Part shown: in pieces, positions 1 to 8,636 of the stretch
Numbering within the stretch: position 1 is the first letter of the stretch
Layout of the letters: each line of letters opens with the position of its first letter
Assembly: GCA_025963965.1 (NCBI GenBank)
Contig: JAOPZS010000084.1
Span: 1-64,000 of the forward strand
Direction of reading: 5' to 3'
Source: Solirubrobacterales bacterium
Lineage (GTDB): Bacteria; Actinomycetota; Thermoleophilia; Solirubrobacterales; Solirubrobacteraceae
Length of the DNA stretch: 64,000 nt
The notes under the pieces: model-generated
The model's input: only the letters and a program-made list of their open reading frames with translations
Told to the model about the DNA's origin: nothing
Database searches by the model: none
Made by a program: the position numbers and the translations under genes

Positions 1-2
1 TC

Positions 3-158
3 GGCAGCCTCGTCGTGAGCTACGGCCAAGGCCTCTTCGGGTGGCACGAGGGCGGCTTCCGCACGCCCGTCGAGCTCGTCACGATCGCCGAGGTCGCAGC
101 AGTGCTGTTGCTGTCAGCAGCGCTCGCGGGGAGCCTCGCTGACCGCAGCTCGGGCTGA
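3..158 (+). CDS. C-terminal end of a membrane protein (partial)
   Basis: An open frame runs in from the left window edge and ends at the TGA at 156-158, giving 51 residues. It contains one clear hydrophobic helix (about VAAVLLLSAALAGSLA) followed by a short polar tail, so it is the last membrane segment of an integral membrane protein. The stretch before the helix (FGWHEGGFRTPVEL) vaguely recalls the end of DoxX-like proteins, but that is a guess. Most of the gene lies outside the window, so no function is assigned. Confidence 0.4.
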   Translation, partial: GSLVVSYGQGLFGWHEGGFRTPVELVTIAEVAAVLLLSAALAGSLADRSSG

Positions 159-272
159 ACGCGGAGACCCTGGGCAAGGCGACCCGTGCGTCGTTGGAAG
201 CGATCGCCACCGACGCGGTTCCGCTGTCCGTTGAGCTTGGAAGCGCTGCTCGAATGGACGGGGAGTCTGGGG

Positions 273-1013
273 TCAGATCGCCGTACGCCCGCCGTCGGCG
301 GCGACGATTGCCCCGGTCACGTAGCTTGCGCGCGGTGACGCGAGGAAGCTCACAACCTCCGCTATCTCCTCGGGCTGCGCCGCACGGCCGACAAGTGTGG
401 TAGCCCCGAGCGCCGTGATGAGATCATCCTGCGAGCCTTCGGTATACACCGGACCGGGCGCGATCGCGTTGACGCGAACACCACTCGGGCTGTACTCAGC
501 GGCCCAGGCTCTGGTCATTGCCGACAAGCTCGCCTTGGTCGCCGAGTAGGCAGCACCGCCGGCGAGTCCGACCTGAGCGGCCATGCTGCTGATGTTGATG
601 ATGCTCCCCTCGCCCCGGGCCGCCATCCCCGGCGCGAAAGCGCCGACGAGCACGAACGCTGAGCGGACATTCGCTGCGAACATCGCGTCGAACGTGTCGA
701 CCTCGAAGTCCGCCGTCGGGGCCCACGCGGAGAACCCGCCGTTGTTAACCAGAACATCGGCATCTCCGACCAGAGCGGCCAGACGCGTCACGTCCGCAGC
801 GTCACCGAGATCGGCCGCCTCAAAGCGGGCGCTGCCACCGACGGTGCTGATCGCGTCTACGACTTCCGCGCCGCGCTTGGCGTCTCGGCCATGGACGATG
901 ACCTCGACGCCGTCGAGACCGAGTCGCAGCGCGATCGCCTTTCCGATTCCTGAGGTCGCGCCTGTCACCAGCGCCTTGTGTCCCTCGAAGTCGTCGTTCC
1001 GTGCGGCTGACAT
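273..1013 (-). CDS. SDR-family NAD(P)-dependent oxidoreductase
   Basis: This is a 246-aa classical short-chain dehydrogenase/reductase that should oxidise or reduce a hydroxyl/keto substrate with NAD(P)H in the cytoplasm. Visible family marks are the cofactor motif TGATSGIG near the N-terminus, NNGG in place of the usual NNAG, the catalytic Ser and YSATK (YxxxK), and the PGPV motif after the active site. The C-terminus (YVTGAIVAADGG) is typical of FabG-like enzymes. A longer frame starts at 1052, but AAGGAG lies 7 nt before the ATG at 1011-1013, so I start there. It lies downstream of the PucR-type gene on the same strand, with a 212-bp gap. The substrate cannot be told from sequence. Confidence 0.9.
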   Translation of the reverse strand: MSAARNDDFEGHKALVTGATSGIGKAIALRLGLDGVEVIVHGRDAKRGAEVVDAISTVGGSARFEAADLGDAADVTRLAALVGDADVLVNNGGFSAWAPTADFEVDTFDAMFAANVRSAFVLVGAFAPGMAARGEGSIINISSMAAQVGLAGGAAYSATKASLSAMTRAWAAEYSPSGVRVNAIAPGPVYTEGSQDDLITALGATTLVGRAAQPEEIAEVVSFLASPRASYVTGAIVAADGGRTAI

Positions 1014-1225
1014 TGCTCGCTCCTTAGGTGGATGGGACAAGCCCCTCCCCACATATCGCTCGGCTCAGCGTGCCACTAGCTGAACCTCGTCGTGTTAGCC
1101 AAAGCTCTAATGCTTGCGCCCGATTCCTGTCGGAAGCGCTAAGCGCGAGTGCGTGGTCCCAGAGCACGAATACGCCCCGTAACACGGGCCGGCAACGAAC
1201 GGCGATCTGCCGCGTGACGACACGA

Positions 1226-2512
1226 TCATCTGTCGCGCGGGGCCCCGTTTTGGTCGAGCGAGTCGTCCTCGAGCGTGTCGATCAGGCAAACCAGCTCGAG
1301 GAGGCCGGCGAACGTCCGCGGGTCATAGCCAGTCGTCTCGGCGATGCGCCCTAGCCGATAGCGCACAGTGTTGGCATGCACGAACAGTGTCGTCGCGGCA
1401 CGGTTCACGTTGAGATCACTGGCCGCAAAGGCGCGAACCGTCGCCTTGACCATCGCGAGCTCCTCTGAGGGCAGAGCTTTGAGTTCGGCCCCTTTGGACA
1501 TGATCATCGCTTTCGCGGTCGAATCTGAACTGATCAACGCGCACTCCAACGAGGACAGGTCACCTAGCGCGACGACCGGCCGGGCCGCCGAGGAGTAGGA
1601 GAGGGACAGCGTGGCCTCCCGGTAGGCATTTGCGACGCCCGCGAAACCGGACGCGGGTCCGCTGACGCCGTAGCGGATGTCCGTCTCCTGATCGTCGAGA
1701 GCCTGCTGCCGCGCTGCTCGGATGCTGGTGGCACGACGCGCCGGAGCAGCCGCCGGCGTGATTAGAACGATCTCGCCTTGACGGATCGCGATCAGTGGCC
1801 GGGCGCGACCCACCGACATTGCGTCCCCGAGGGTTTCACGGGCCGCCTGCAGCGCATCAGGGACGGGCGCGGCGGCCCGGTCAACGCGTCCGACAACGAC
1901 GATCAACGGCCCAGCAGGGTCGAGCCCCGGCGCCGCAGGGTGGCGCCCTCGGTCCGTCGGCGGATAGCCGCCGATCAGGCGCTCAATGAGGTCTCGCTCG
2001 GCGCGTCCACTCTGCATGCGCACGCGAGCTTCCTCCCGGGCGTACGCCTCTGCAGCCTGAGTGGTCACGACGTCCATGGCCTGCATCGCGAACCGGGCCA
2101 GATGCAGCGAGGCCTCACGTGGAACCTTGAGGCGTGTCGCTTCTCGTGCGCACGCGTCCCAAAAAGCAAACAGCGCTGCACGATACGCATGCTGGAAATC
2201 CTCGGGGCTTACGCCCTGGTGGACGCGTCTGCGAGCAACTTCTCGCACCACCTCAACATCCTCGCGACGCAACTCGATGCCCTCCGCGAGTGCGCGAGCC
2301 AGCAGCTGACCTGTCGCCGTTGCACCGGCAAGCACATCCCGCAGCAGCTCGGGTGAGCTGGCTCGATAACGCGGGATCTCCTCGACGATGCGATGGGCCA
2401 TCGCTCCGCCGAGCTTGTCCTCCTGCGCTAGCAGCGTCTCGCCGACCTTCCGGATCGCGCCAAGCCGCAGCGCCTCGGCAGCTTGGGGAGATGTTGTAGA
2501 GCGCGTAGCCAT
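1226..2512 (-). CDS. PucR-family transcriptional regulator
   Basis: A cytoplasmic one-component regulator of about 428 aa. The C-terminal 55 residues form the PucR helix-turn-helix (DLNVNRAATTLFVHANTVRYRL, then TGYDPRTF), the family's DNA-binding signature. The middle has the degenerate GGDEF-like region usual in this family, and the N-terminal 150 residues are helical and probably sense a ligand. The frame extends to 2608, but the ATG at 2510-2512 (MATRST) precedes the first conserved-looking sequence and leaves a 145-bp divergent promoter region toward the flavoprotein gene at 2658. No good ribosome site is seen at either start. The SDR gene follows on the same strand and is a candidate target. 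The ligand is unknown. Confidence 0.85.
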   Translation of the reverse strand: MATRSTTSPQAAEALRLGAIRKVGETLLAQEDKLGGAMAHRIVEEIPRYRASSPELLRDVLAGATATGQLLARALAEGIELRREDVEVVREVARRRVHQGVSPEDFQHAYRAALFAFWDACAREATRLKVPREASLHLARFAMQAMDVVTTQAAEAYAREEARVRMQSGRAERDLIERLIGGYPPTDRGRHPAAPGLDPAGPLIVVVGRVDRAAAPVPDALQAARETLGDAMSVGRARPLIAIRQGEIVLITPAAAPARRATSIRAARQQALDDQETDIRYGVSGPASGFAGVANAYREATLSLSYSSAARPVVALGDLSSLECALISSDSTAKAMIMSKGAELKALPSEELAMVKATVRAFAASDLNVNRAATTLFVHANTVRYRLGRIAETTGYDPRTFAGLLELVCLIDTLEDDSLDQNGAPRDR

Positions 2513-2657
2513 AGGCCGCTGGTTCGATCCTACAACGATCTCTGCGATGCATTGGAGGTTTCGCGCACGCCAAGGGGTCAGGGGCGGTAACGCGGCCCGC
2601 GGGATCAACGGCCTGCGATGATCGAGAAATGGTGCGTGTGATGATCGAACGGTCAGC

Positions 2658-4322
2658 GTGAGCGGCGCCGGAGACAGCCGAGGCGGTGGGGGGGACGGCG
2701 CATTTCCGGTGCTGGGAGCGGCGCAGCTGGCGGAAGCGGCGCCCTTTGGCAGCGAGCGACAGGTTGCTGTCGGAGACTTGCTGTTCGAAGCCGGCGCAGC
2801 AAACTACGAGTTGTTTGTCGTCCTCGAAGGCGAGGCGGAGGTCGTCAGAGTCGAGGGCGACGGGGCGGATGTGATCGCGACCTTCGGGCCCGGCGGATTC
2901 GTGGGCGAGCTCACACTGCTGACGGGGCAGCGCCGTTTTCTTACCGGCCGCATCACGAAGGCCGGCCGCGTACTCGTTATCGAGCAGGCGGACTTTCGGA
3001 GACTGATGAGTCTCCGTCCTGCGCTGGCTGAGACGATCTTCGGTGCGCTTCTCGCCAGGCGCGAGATCCTTCGCTCCGGAGGCGGTTCACTCGCGATCCG
3101 GATCATCGGCTCGCACCACTCACCGGCGGCGATGAGCTTGCGCGCCTACGCGGAGCACTCTCGCCTTGCCCACACGTGGATCGACCTCGAGGAAGCCGAG
3201 GACGTAACCATGCTGCTGAGCAGCATGGGGCTAACCGCCGATGACACCCCGGTGGTCGTCACCCCGACTGGGCTGCTGACGCACGCGACCCCCGCGGGGT
3301 TCGCGGAGTCGCTCGGCCTGACGTTCCAGGCCGTGCCAGGCTTTGTTTTCGACCTGGTCGTCGTCGGTAGCGGTCCGGCCGGGCTGTCCGCCGCTGTCTA
3401 TGGGGCTTCCGAGGGCCTTCGCACCGTCTCACTCGACGCCGTCGCGATCGGTGGCCAGGCGGGATCGAGCTCGAGGATCGAGAATTACGCCGGTTTTCCC
3501 GACGGCATCTCGGGCGGTGATCTCACCGCCAGGGTTGCGATCCAGGCAATGCGGCTGGGCGCCCGTCTGAATGCGCCGTGCGAGGTCGCTGGACTGCGAT
3601 CAGAGGCGAGCTTCCACGTCGTCGTCCTGAAGGACGGCAGCGAGATCCCGGCCCGCTCCGTCATCATCGCCTCTGGCGCTCAGTATCGGCGCCTGAACGT
3701 CGAGAACCTCGCACGTTTCGAGGGAGCGGGCGTCTACTACGCCGCGACCGATCTTGAGGCGCGGGCATGCTCCGGGTCGCCCGTGCTCGTGGTCGGCGGG
3801 GGAAACTCCGCCGGGCAGGCCGCGATCTACCTGAGCCAGAGCAAGTGCGGCGTCAAGCTCGCGATCCGCGGCGGCGACCTGGATCACAGCATGTCCCGTT
3901 ACCTGATCGAGCGCATCGACGCAGACCCCAGCATCGAGCTCGTCACAGGCGTAGAAGTCGACGCAGTCGCCGGGACCGACAGCCTGCAGCAGGTAACACT
4001 CCGTCACACGGCGGCAGGAGAGAACGAGACGTTCCCGTGCTCGGGCCTGTTCTGCTTCATCGGTGCGCGCCCGCAGACCGGCTGGCTCGACGGCGCCATC
4101 CAGCTCAATCCAGACGGTTTCATTCTCACCGACCGCCAGCTCGAAGCAGGGACGAGCCGCGAACTCTTCCGACCGCTGCCCTTCGAGACATCGCTCGCCG
4201 GAGTGTTCGCAGCGGGAGATGTCCGCCACGGGTCGATGAAGCGGGTCGCCGCCGCCGTCGGCGAGGGATCAAGCGCCGTACGCTCCGTCCACCAGCGACT
4301 CGCAAACGCAGCGGCTGCCTGA
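2658..4322 (+). CDS. Cyclic-nucleotide-domain / thioredoxin-like / thioredoxin-reductase-like fusion flavoprotein
   Basis: A 554-aa three-part protein. Residues about 20-145 form a CRP-type cyclic-nucleotide-binding beta-roll (FVGELTLLTG). Its phosphate cassette lacks the usual R-S/T-A, so nucleotide binding is doubtful. Residues about 147-222 resemble the thioredoxin/glutaredoxin-like insert of this fusion family. Residues 231-554 are a pyridine-nucleotide-disulfide reductase: FAD motif GSGPAGL (237-243), NADPH motif GGGNSAGQAA (380-389) and C-terminal AAGDVR. Where thioredoxin reductases carry redox-active CxxC there is AATD (362-365), so it cannot act as a classical disulfide reductase. 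It uses a GTG start with no clear ribosome site. It is divergent from the PucR gene and upstream of the LuxR-type regulator. Confidence 0.85.
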   Translation: MSGAGDSRGGGGDGAFPVLGAAQLAEAAPFGSERQVAVGDLLFEAGAANYELFVVLEGEAEVVRVEGDGADVIATFGPGGFVGELTLLTGQRRFLTGRITKAGRVLVIEQADFRRLMSLRPALAETIFGALLARREILRSGGGSLAIRIIGSHHSPAAMSLRAYAEHSRLAHTWIDLEEAEDVTMLLSSMGLTADDTPVVVTPTGLLTHATPAGFAESLGLTFQAVPGFVFDLVVVGSGPAGLSAAVYGASEGLRTVSLDAVAIGGQAGSSSRIENYAGFPDGISGGDLTARVAIQAMRLGARLNAPCEVAGLRSEASFHVVVLKDGSEIPARSVIIASGAQYRRLNVENLARFEGAGVYYAATDLEARACSGSPVLVVGGGNSAGQAAIYLSQSKCGVKLAIRGGDLDHSMSRYLIERIDADPSIELVTGVEVDAVAGTDSLQQVTLRHTAAGENETFPCSGLFCFIGARPQTGWLDGAIQLNPDGFILTDRQLEAGTSRELFRPLPFETSLAGVFAAGDVRHGSMKRVAAAVGEGSSAVRSVHQRLANAAAA

Positions 4323-4483
4323 GCCTAACGGCGCGTTCCGCTGATCGACCTGGGTGTCTGATGACACCTCGCGTTGGTCCGGTAGCCGAGGCGAGCGCTA
4401 CGACCCGAACGTTCTCCAGGCCCCGAGATACGCTGGGGCTTGTCCCGATTCGGTCCCGGGGGAACGTGAGACGATGGTCTGGG

Positions 4484-7240
4484 ATGGTGAGGGGATCGGA
4501 ACAGAGGGTGCCTCTCTTCGGCCGCGCCGAGGAGCTCGGTGTAGTGCGGGGCTTGCTGGACGGCGTCGAACGCGAGGGCGCCGCGCTCGTCCTGCGGGGC
4601 GAGCCGGGCATCGGCAAGTCGCGGCTCCTCGCGGAGGCAGTCCAGGACGCTCGCGAGCGCGGGATGCTCGTCCTGACCGCTGCAGGTGTCCAGTCTGAAG
4701 CGAGGCTGCCCTTTGCGGGGCTGCACCAGCTGCTGCGCCCGGTCCGCGACCGCGCGGTGCATCTGGCCACTGTTCAACGCCAAGCCCTCGACGCCGCCTT
4801 CGGTCTGAGCGAGGAGGTTGTGCCCGAGCCGTTCCGGATCGCGATGGCCGCGCTCGACCTCATCTCTGAGGTCGCCGCGGAGAGTCCCGTGCTGGTCGCC
4901 GTCGAGGACGCTCACTGGCTGGACCGCGCATCCGCGGACACGCTCGCGTTCGTCGCCCGGCGCATCGAGTCCGATCAGGTGCTGCTGCTCGTCGCTGCAC
5001 GCGACGGCTACCCGGGGGGTCTCGCCCACGCCGGGCTCTCGGAGCTCAGGCTTACCGCCCTTGACGACGCGACCGCCGCAGCGCTGCTCGACTCGGTCGC
5101 ACCCGACCTCTCGCTGGGCGTCCGCAGACGCGTCCTCGATGGTGCGGCCGGTAACCCTCTGGCGCTGACGGAGCTGCCGGCAGCCTTTGCTCGTGGCGCC
5201 AACGATGAGGGATGGCTCGCCGGTGCGGCTCCACTCACCGAACGTCTCGAGCGCGCATTCGCCGACCGCGTATCCGACCTTCCCGACAGGACGCGCGTAC
5301 TGCTGCTGGCCGCTGCGCTCAGCGACGAGGACCGTCTCGACGAGATCTTGGCTGCAAGCACGGCCGTGGCGGGCACCGCCGTGGACCTGGCCAGCGCAGC
5401 GCCGGCCGTGGAGTCTGGCATTGTCGACGCCGATCTACGGACTATCCGGTTTCGTCACCCGCTGATCAGGTCGGCGATCGTCCAGAGCGCAGATCTGACG
5501 AAGCGGCGGCGCGTGCACGAGGCATTGGCCGACCTGCTTCACGATCAGCCTGACCGGCGAGCGTGGCATCGCGCGGCCCTGCTCTCAGGCGAGCATGAGG
5601 ATGTCGCGGGCGAACTCGAACAGGCAGCCGACCGGGCGCGGGGGAGGGGCGCGGCCGCGATCGCGGTCACCGCGCTGAGACGCGCAGCCGAGCTCGGCGA
5701 GCCGGCAAGCCGTGTGCGTCGCCTGCTCGCTGCTGCCGGCCTCGCTGTCGAGCTCGGGCGACGGGACCTCGTGGAACCCGTACTCCGCGAGGCCCGCGAA
5801 GCAGACCTGGGAGAGCTTGAACTCGCCAGGGTCTCATGGGTCGAAGAGACATCGATCACCCGCCCACTGGCTGCCGACCGATACATGTCGATCATCGCTG
5901 CCGCTGAACGCTCCGCGAGCGCAGGCGAGCATGATCTTCACGTGAATCTCCTGTGGCTCGCTGTGTCACGCGCATGGTGGGTAGATCCGGGCCCCGAGGT
6001 GAGACGAGCGCTGGTCGCTGCTTCCGACCGCCTCGGCGATGAGAACGCCGAGGACCCGCGCGTGTTCGCGGTCCACGCCTACGCCGACCCGCTCGCCCAC
6101 GCCGACGGCGTCCTTACACGGCTGCGGCGCGCCGCACACGAGAGGAGCGTTGACACCGACACAGCCCGGTTCTTCGGGCCGGCCGCGCTTGTCGTCGGTG
6201 CGTTTGACCTCGGCGCCGACTTCTTGAAGGTGGCAATCGAAGGGCTGCGCGCGGACGGAAGACTCGGTCACCTGCCACGGTTGCTCGTCCTCTACTCCTC
6301 GATGACGGCCCGGACCGGCGACTGGCAGGCGGCCGTCACCTCCGCAGCCGAGGCCCGGCGGCTGGCGGAGGAGTTCGCGGACCCGCAGTGGGCAGCCGCC
6401 GCCGACACCGCCACCTCGATCGTGGCCGCGATGCGCGGGGATGAGCAGACAGCCGTCGAGATGGCCACCCGGGCGGAGCTGATCGCGGAGCCCGCGGGCG
6501 CGAACATCACGATGGCTTTCGCCCAGTTCGGGAGGGTGCTTGCCGCTCTCGCCGCCAGCCGAGACGATGACGCCTACGTGACGGCCGACCGTCTCTTTGA
6601 CCCTGCCGACCCGGCTTATCACCCGGTGATCTCGTCGTGGCTGATCGCCGACCTCGCCGAGGCGGCGTCCCGCACGAACCGGCTCGACGCCGCCCGCGCT
6701 CGGGCCGCGCAAGTCGAGTCGACCGTCGGAGAGCGGCCCGGCACCTGGATCGCGATTGAGCTGAGCCACGCCAGAGCACTGCTCGCAGACCCCGCCGAAG
6801 CTCGCGATCGATACGAAGAGGCACTGTCACGAGATCTCGCCAGGTGGCCGTTCCAGCGCGCCCGGATCCAACTCTCGTACGGGCAGTGGCTGCGGCGACG
6901 CCGGCAGATCGCGGGCTCGCGCATCCTGCTGCGAGACGCTCGCGACGCTTTCGACGCGCTTGGATCTACGCCCTGGGCGGAGCAGGCACAGCGCGAGCTT
7001 CGCGCCTCGGGGGAAGGCACCCGCCGCCAGATGCCGGAGGCGCGCGACGAGCTGACCGCCCAAGAGCTGCAGATCGCCCAACTGGCCGGCGAGGGCCTCA
7101 CCAACCGGGAGATCGGCCAGCGCCTGTTTCTCTCGCACCGGACGATCAGCACACACCTCTACCGGGTGTTTCCCAAGCTCGGAGTGACCTCGAGAGCCGA
7201 GCTGAGCATCGCGCTGGCGTCGCAGGTGACCCAGCCCTAG
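4484..7240 (+). CDS. LuxR-family ATPase regulator (LAL type)
   Basis: A 918-aa large ATP-binding LuxR-type regulator. The N-terminal AAA-type ATPase has Walker A GEPGIGKS (about residue 39) and Walker B VLVAVEDAHWLD (about 137). A long helical TPR-like middle follows, and the C-terminal 60 residues are a LuxR helix-turn-helix (LTAQELQIAQLAGEGLTNRE, then HRTISTHLYRVFPKLG). Such proteins usually bind an inducer through the TPR region and activate nearby genes. The open frame reaches back to 3767, but that part lies inside the flavoprotein gene and is arginine-rich. The ATG at 4484, just before the conserved VPLFGR box, is chosen. The flavoprotein gene ends 161 bp upstream and a hydrolase gene follows after 146 bp, so these are plausible targets. 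Confidence 0.9.
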   Translation: MVRGSEQRVPLFGRAEELGVVRGLLDGVEREGAALVLRGEPGIGKSRLLAEAVQDARERGMLVLTAAGVQSEARLPFAGLHQLLRPVRDRAVHLATVQRQALDAAFGLSEEVVPEPFRIAMAALDLISEVAAESPVLVAVEDAHWLDRASADTLAFVARRIESDQVLLLVAARDGYPGGLAHAGLSELRLTALDDATAAALLDSVAPDLSLGVRRRVLDGAAGNPLALTELPAAFARGANDEGWLAGAAPLTERLERAFADRVSDLPDRTRVLLLAAALSDEDRLDEILAASTAVAGTAVDLASAAPAVESGIVDADLRTIRFRHPLIRSAIVQSADLTKRRRVHEALADLLHDQPDRRAWHRAALLSGEHEDVAGELEQAADRARGRGAAAIAVTALRRAAELGEPASRVRRLLAAAGLAVELGRRDLVEPVLREAREADLGELELARVSWVEETSITRPLAADRYMSIIAAAERSASAGEHDLHVNLLWLAVSRAWWVDPGPEVRRALVAASDRLGDENAEDPRVFAVHAYADPLAHADGVLTRLRRAAHERSVDTDTARFFGPAALVVGAFDLGADFLKVAIEGLRADGRLGHLPRLLVLYSSMTARTGDWQAAVTSAAEARRLAEEFADPQWAAAADTATSIVAAMRGDEQTAVEMATRAELIAEPAGANITMAFAQFGRVLAALAASRDDDAYVTADRLFDPADPAYHPVISSWLIADLAEAASRTNRLDAARARAAQVESTVGERPGTWIAIELSHARALLADPAEARDRYEEALSRDLARWPFQRARIQLSYGQWLRRRRQIAGSRILLRDARDAFDALGSTPWAEQAQRELRASGEGTRRQMPEARDELTAQELQIAQLAGEGLTNREIGQRLFLSHRTISTHLYRVFPKLGVTSRAELSIALASQVTQP

Positions 7241-7386
7241 CAGTACCGCGGCAACGACGACCTACGTATGCGGCGCGCGAAAACGGGCGTCAGCTGACGG
7301 ATGACTCAGCTGCAGGCGCGCGCGAGAGTCAGGCAGACGAGATCTTGGCTTCGAAGCGAGGCCGACCGAGACAAACGGAGGTCACA

Positions 7387-8091
7387 ATGACTGATGTAAA
7401 GAACGTCGTGCTCGTCCACGGTGGGTTCGTGGATGGCTCCGGCTGGGAAGGCGTCTACCGCCTGCTCAGGCAGGAGGGGCTGAACGTCAGCGTCGTGCAG
7501 AACCCGACCCTCTCGCTGGGGGACGACGCGGCCATCACGCGGCGCGTGCTCGACCAGCAGGACGGGCCCGCGATTCTGGTCGGGCACTCCTACGGCGGCG
7601 CAGTGATCAGTGAGGCCGGCACTCACGCGAACGTCGCGGGGCTCGCCTATATCACCGCGTTCGCCCCCGACCAGGGCGAGTCCGTCAACACGCTGATCGA
7701 AGGCTTCCCCCAGGACGGTCCGCAGCCACCCATCTTGCCGCCCCAGGACGGGTTCCTCTTCTTGGACCGCGCGAAGTTTGCGGACTCGTTCGCCGCTGAC
7801 GTCGACCCCGCCCAGGCAGCCTTCATGGCCGACTCGCAGGTTCCCTGGGGCCTGGACGCGCTCGGCGGCCCGGTCACCGACCCCGCGTGGCGGCACAAGC
7901 CGACCTGGTACCTGATCGCGACCGACGACCGGATGATCCCGCCGCCCGCACAGCGGACGATGGCGGAGCGCACCGGCGCCACGATCAGCGAGGCGCCCGG
8001 CAGCCACGCGATCTACGTCTCCAGGCCCGCTGTGGTCGGCGACGTGGTCATCCAGGCAGCCGAACGGGCACTCCAGGCAGCTTCGGCGTAG
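7387..8091 (+). CDS. alpha/beta-hydrolase
   Basis: A 234-aa alpha/beta-hydrolase fold enzyme, probably an esterase-like cytoplasmic protein. It starts with the typical NVVLVHGGFVDGSGW oxyanion region. The nucleophile elbow GHSYGG places the catalytic Ser near residue 68, an acid follows in the IATDDRMIPP strand, and the catalytic His lies in PGSHAIYVSRP. The start ATG is preceded by GGAGG with 5-nt spacing. The same frame is open much further upstream, but that part overlaps the LuxR gene and is rejected. A perfect hairpin 22 bp downstream probably ends the transcript. This group is often annotated EstC-like; the substrate is unknown. Confidence 0.88.
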   Translation: MTDVKNVVLVHGGFVDGSGWEGVYRLLRQEGLNVSVVQNPTLSLGDDAAITRRVLDQQDGPAILVGHSYGGAVISEAGTHANVAGLAYITAFAPDQGESVNTLIEGFPQDGPQPPILPPQDGFLFLDRAKFADSFAADVDPAQAAFMADSQVPWGLDALGGPVTDPAWRHKPTWYLIATDDRMIPPPAQRTMAERTGATISEAPGSHAIYVSRPAVVGDVVIQAAERALQAASA

Positions 8092-8113
8092 GAGCACCGC
8101 GCCCGGGAGGAAC

Positions 8114-8146
8114 CTGGTCGACAGGGCTGCCGGCCCTGTCGACCAG
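8114..8146 (+). terminator. Perfect hairpin downstream of the hydrolase gene
   Basis: A 14-bp perfect stem (CTGGTCGACAGGGC and its complement) with a 5-nt loop lies 22 bp after the hydrolase stop. It has no U-tract, as is usual for high-GC actinobacterial terminators. It also marks the end of the conserved-looking chromosomal genes before the first attachment-like repeat. Confidence 0.6.
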
Positions 8147-8279
8147 CACCTCCGGCCCCCGGAGGAGTAGGTGAGCAGCACAGGAGTCCGAGGCTCGTGC
8201 CCCTCCGAGCGGGGCGGATATTCAACCGCTTGGCTGTCCGGGGGCACGCCGCGGTCTTTTACTGCAAGAAGCAGAATGG

Positions 8280-8540
8280 CCTGACGCCGTTGCCACGGTC
8301 CGCCTGCCGGAACTCGCGCGCTACCGCGCGTCGGCGCGATCCCCCGGATTCCAGCCCAAACTCATGCGCTCGAGTGGACTCGAACCACCACGGGCCGTTA
8401 AGCCCACAAGGCCCTCAACCTCGTACACCGCCGCCATATAGGTCCGCGGGCGTACAGATCGTCCAAATAGCACGCTTTCGCGGACGCATCGGACGCATCT
8501 TGCGCAGCGAGCGTTGCCACGATGTTGCCACGGGGCTTGC
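8280..8540. repeat. Attachment-site-like repeat, copy 1 (core 8364-8392)
   Basis: The 29-bp core beginning ATGCGCTCGAGTGGACTCGA reads, on the minus strand, as a tRNA T-arm (GGTGG-TTCGAGT-CCACT) plus the acceptor 3' strand CGAGCGC-A. With the adjacent bases, about 57 nt match copy 2 and look like the 3' part of a class II (Leu/Ser-like) tRNA. No 5' half follows. GTTGCCACG boxes lie left (about 8288) and right (twice, about 8511-8535) of the core, and GACGCATCGGACGCAT lies between. This layout is expected of an integrase core flanked by arm-type sites. The 490 bp after the hairpin hold nothing else that I can call a gene. Confidence 0.65.
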
Positions 8541-8636
8541 GCAACTCCTGTCCCCGGCCCGCGACAACGACGGGCCTGAGGGCAACGCCGAAGTCGTCGG
8601 GTACTGCGACGACGGCTGGCCCGATTCAATACATCG

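Noticed and set aside
3767-4483. Long in-frame upstream extension of the LuxR-type gene
   Set aside because: It overlaps the flavoprotein gene in another frame and is Arg-rich. The family starts at the VPLFGR box.
4323-4483. Separate small gene between the flavoprotein and LuxR-type genes
   Set aside because: No start with ribosome site or -10 box and no coding-like frame distinct from the neighbours.
8364-8428. A complete tRNA gene at the attachment-like cores
   Set aside because: The minus-strand 5' acceptor and D arm are absent at all three copies; only the 3' part is present.
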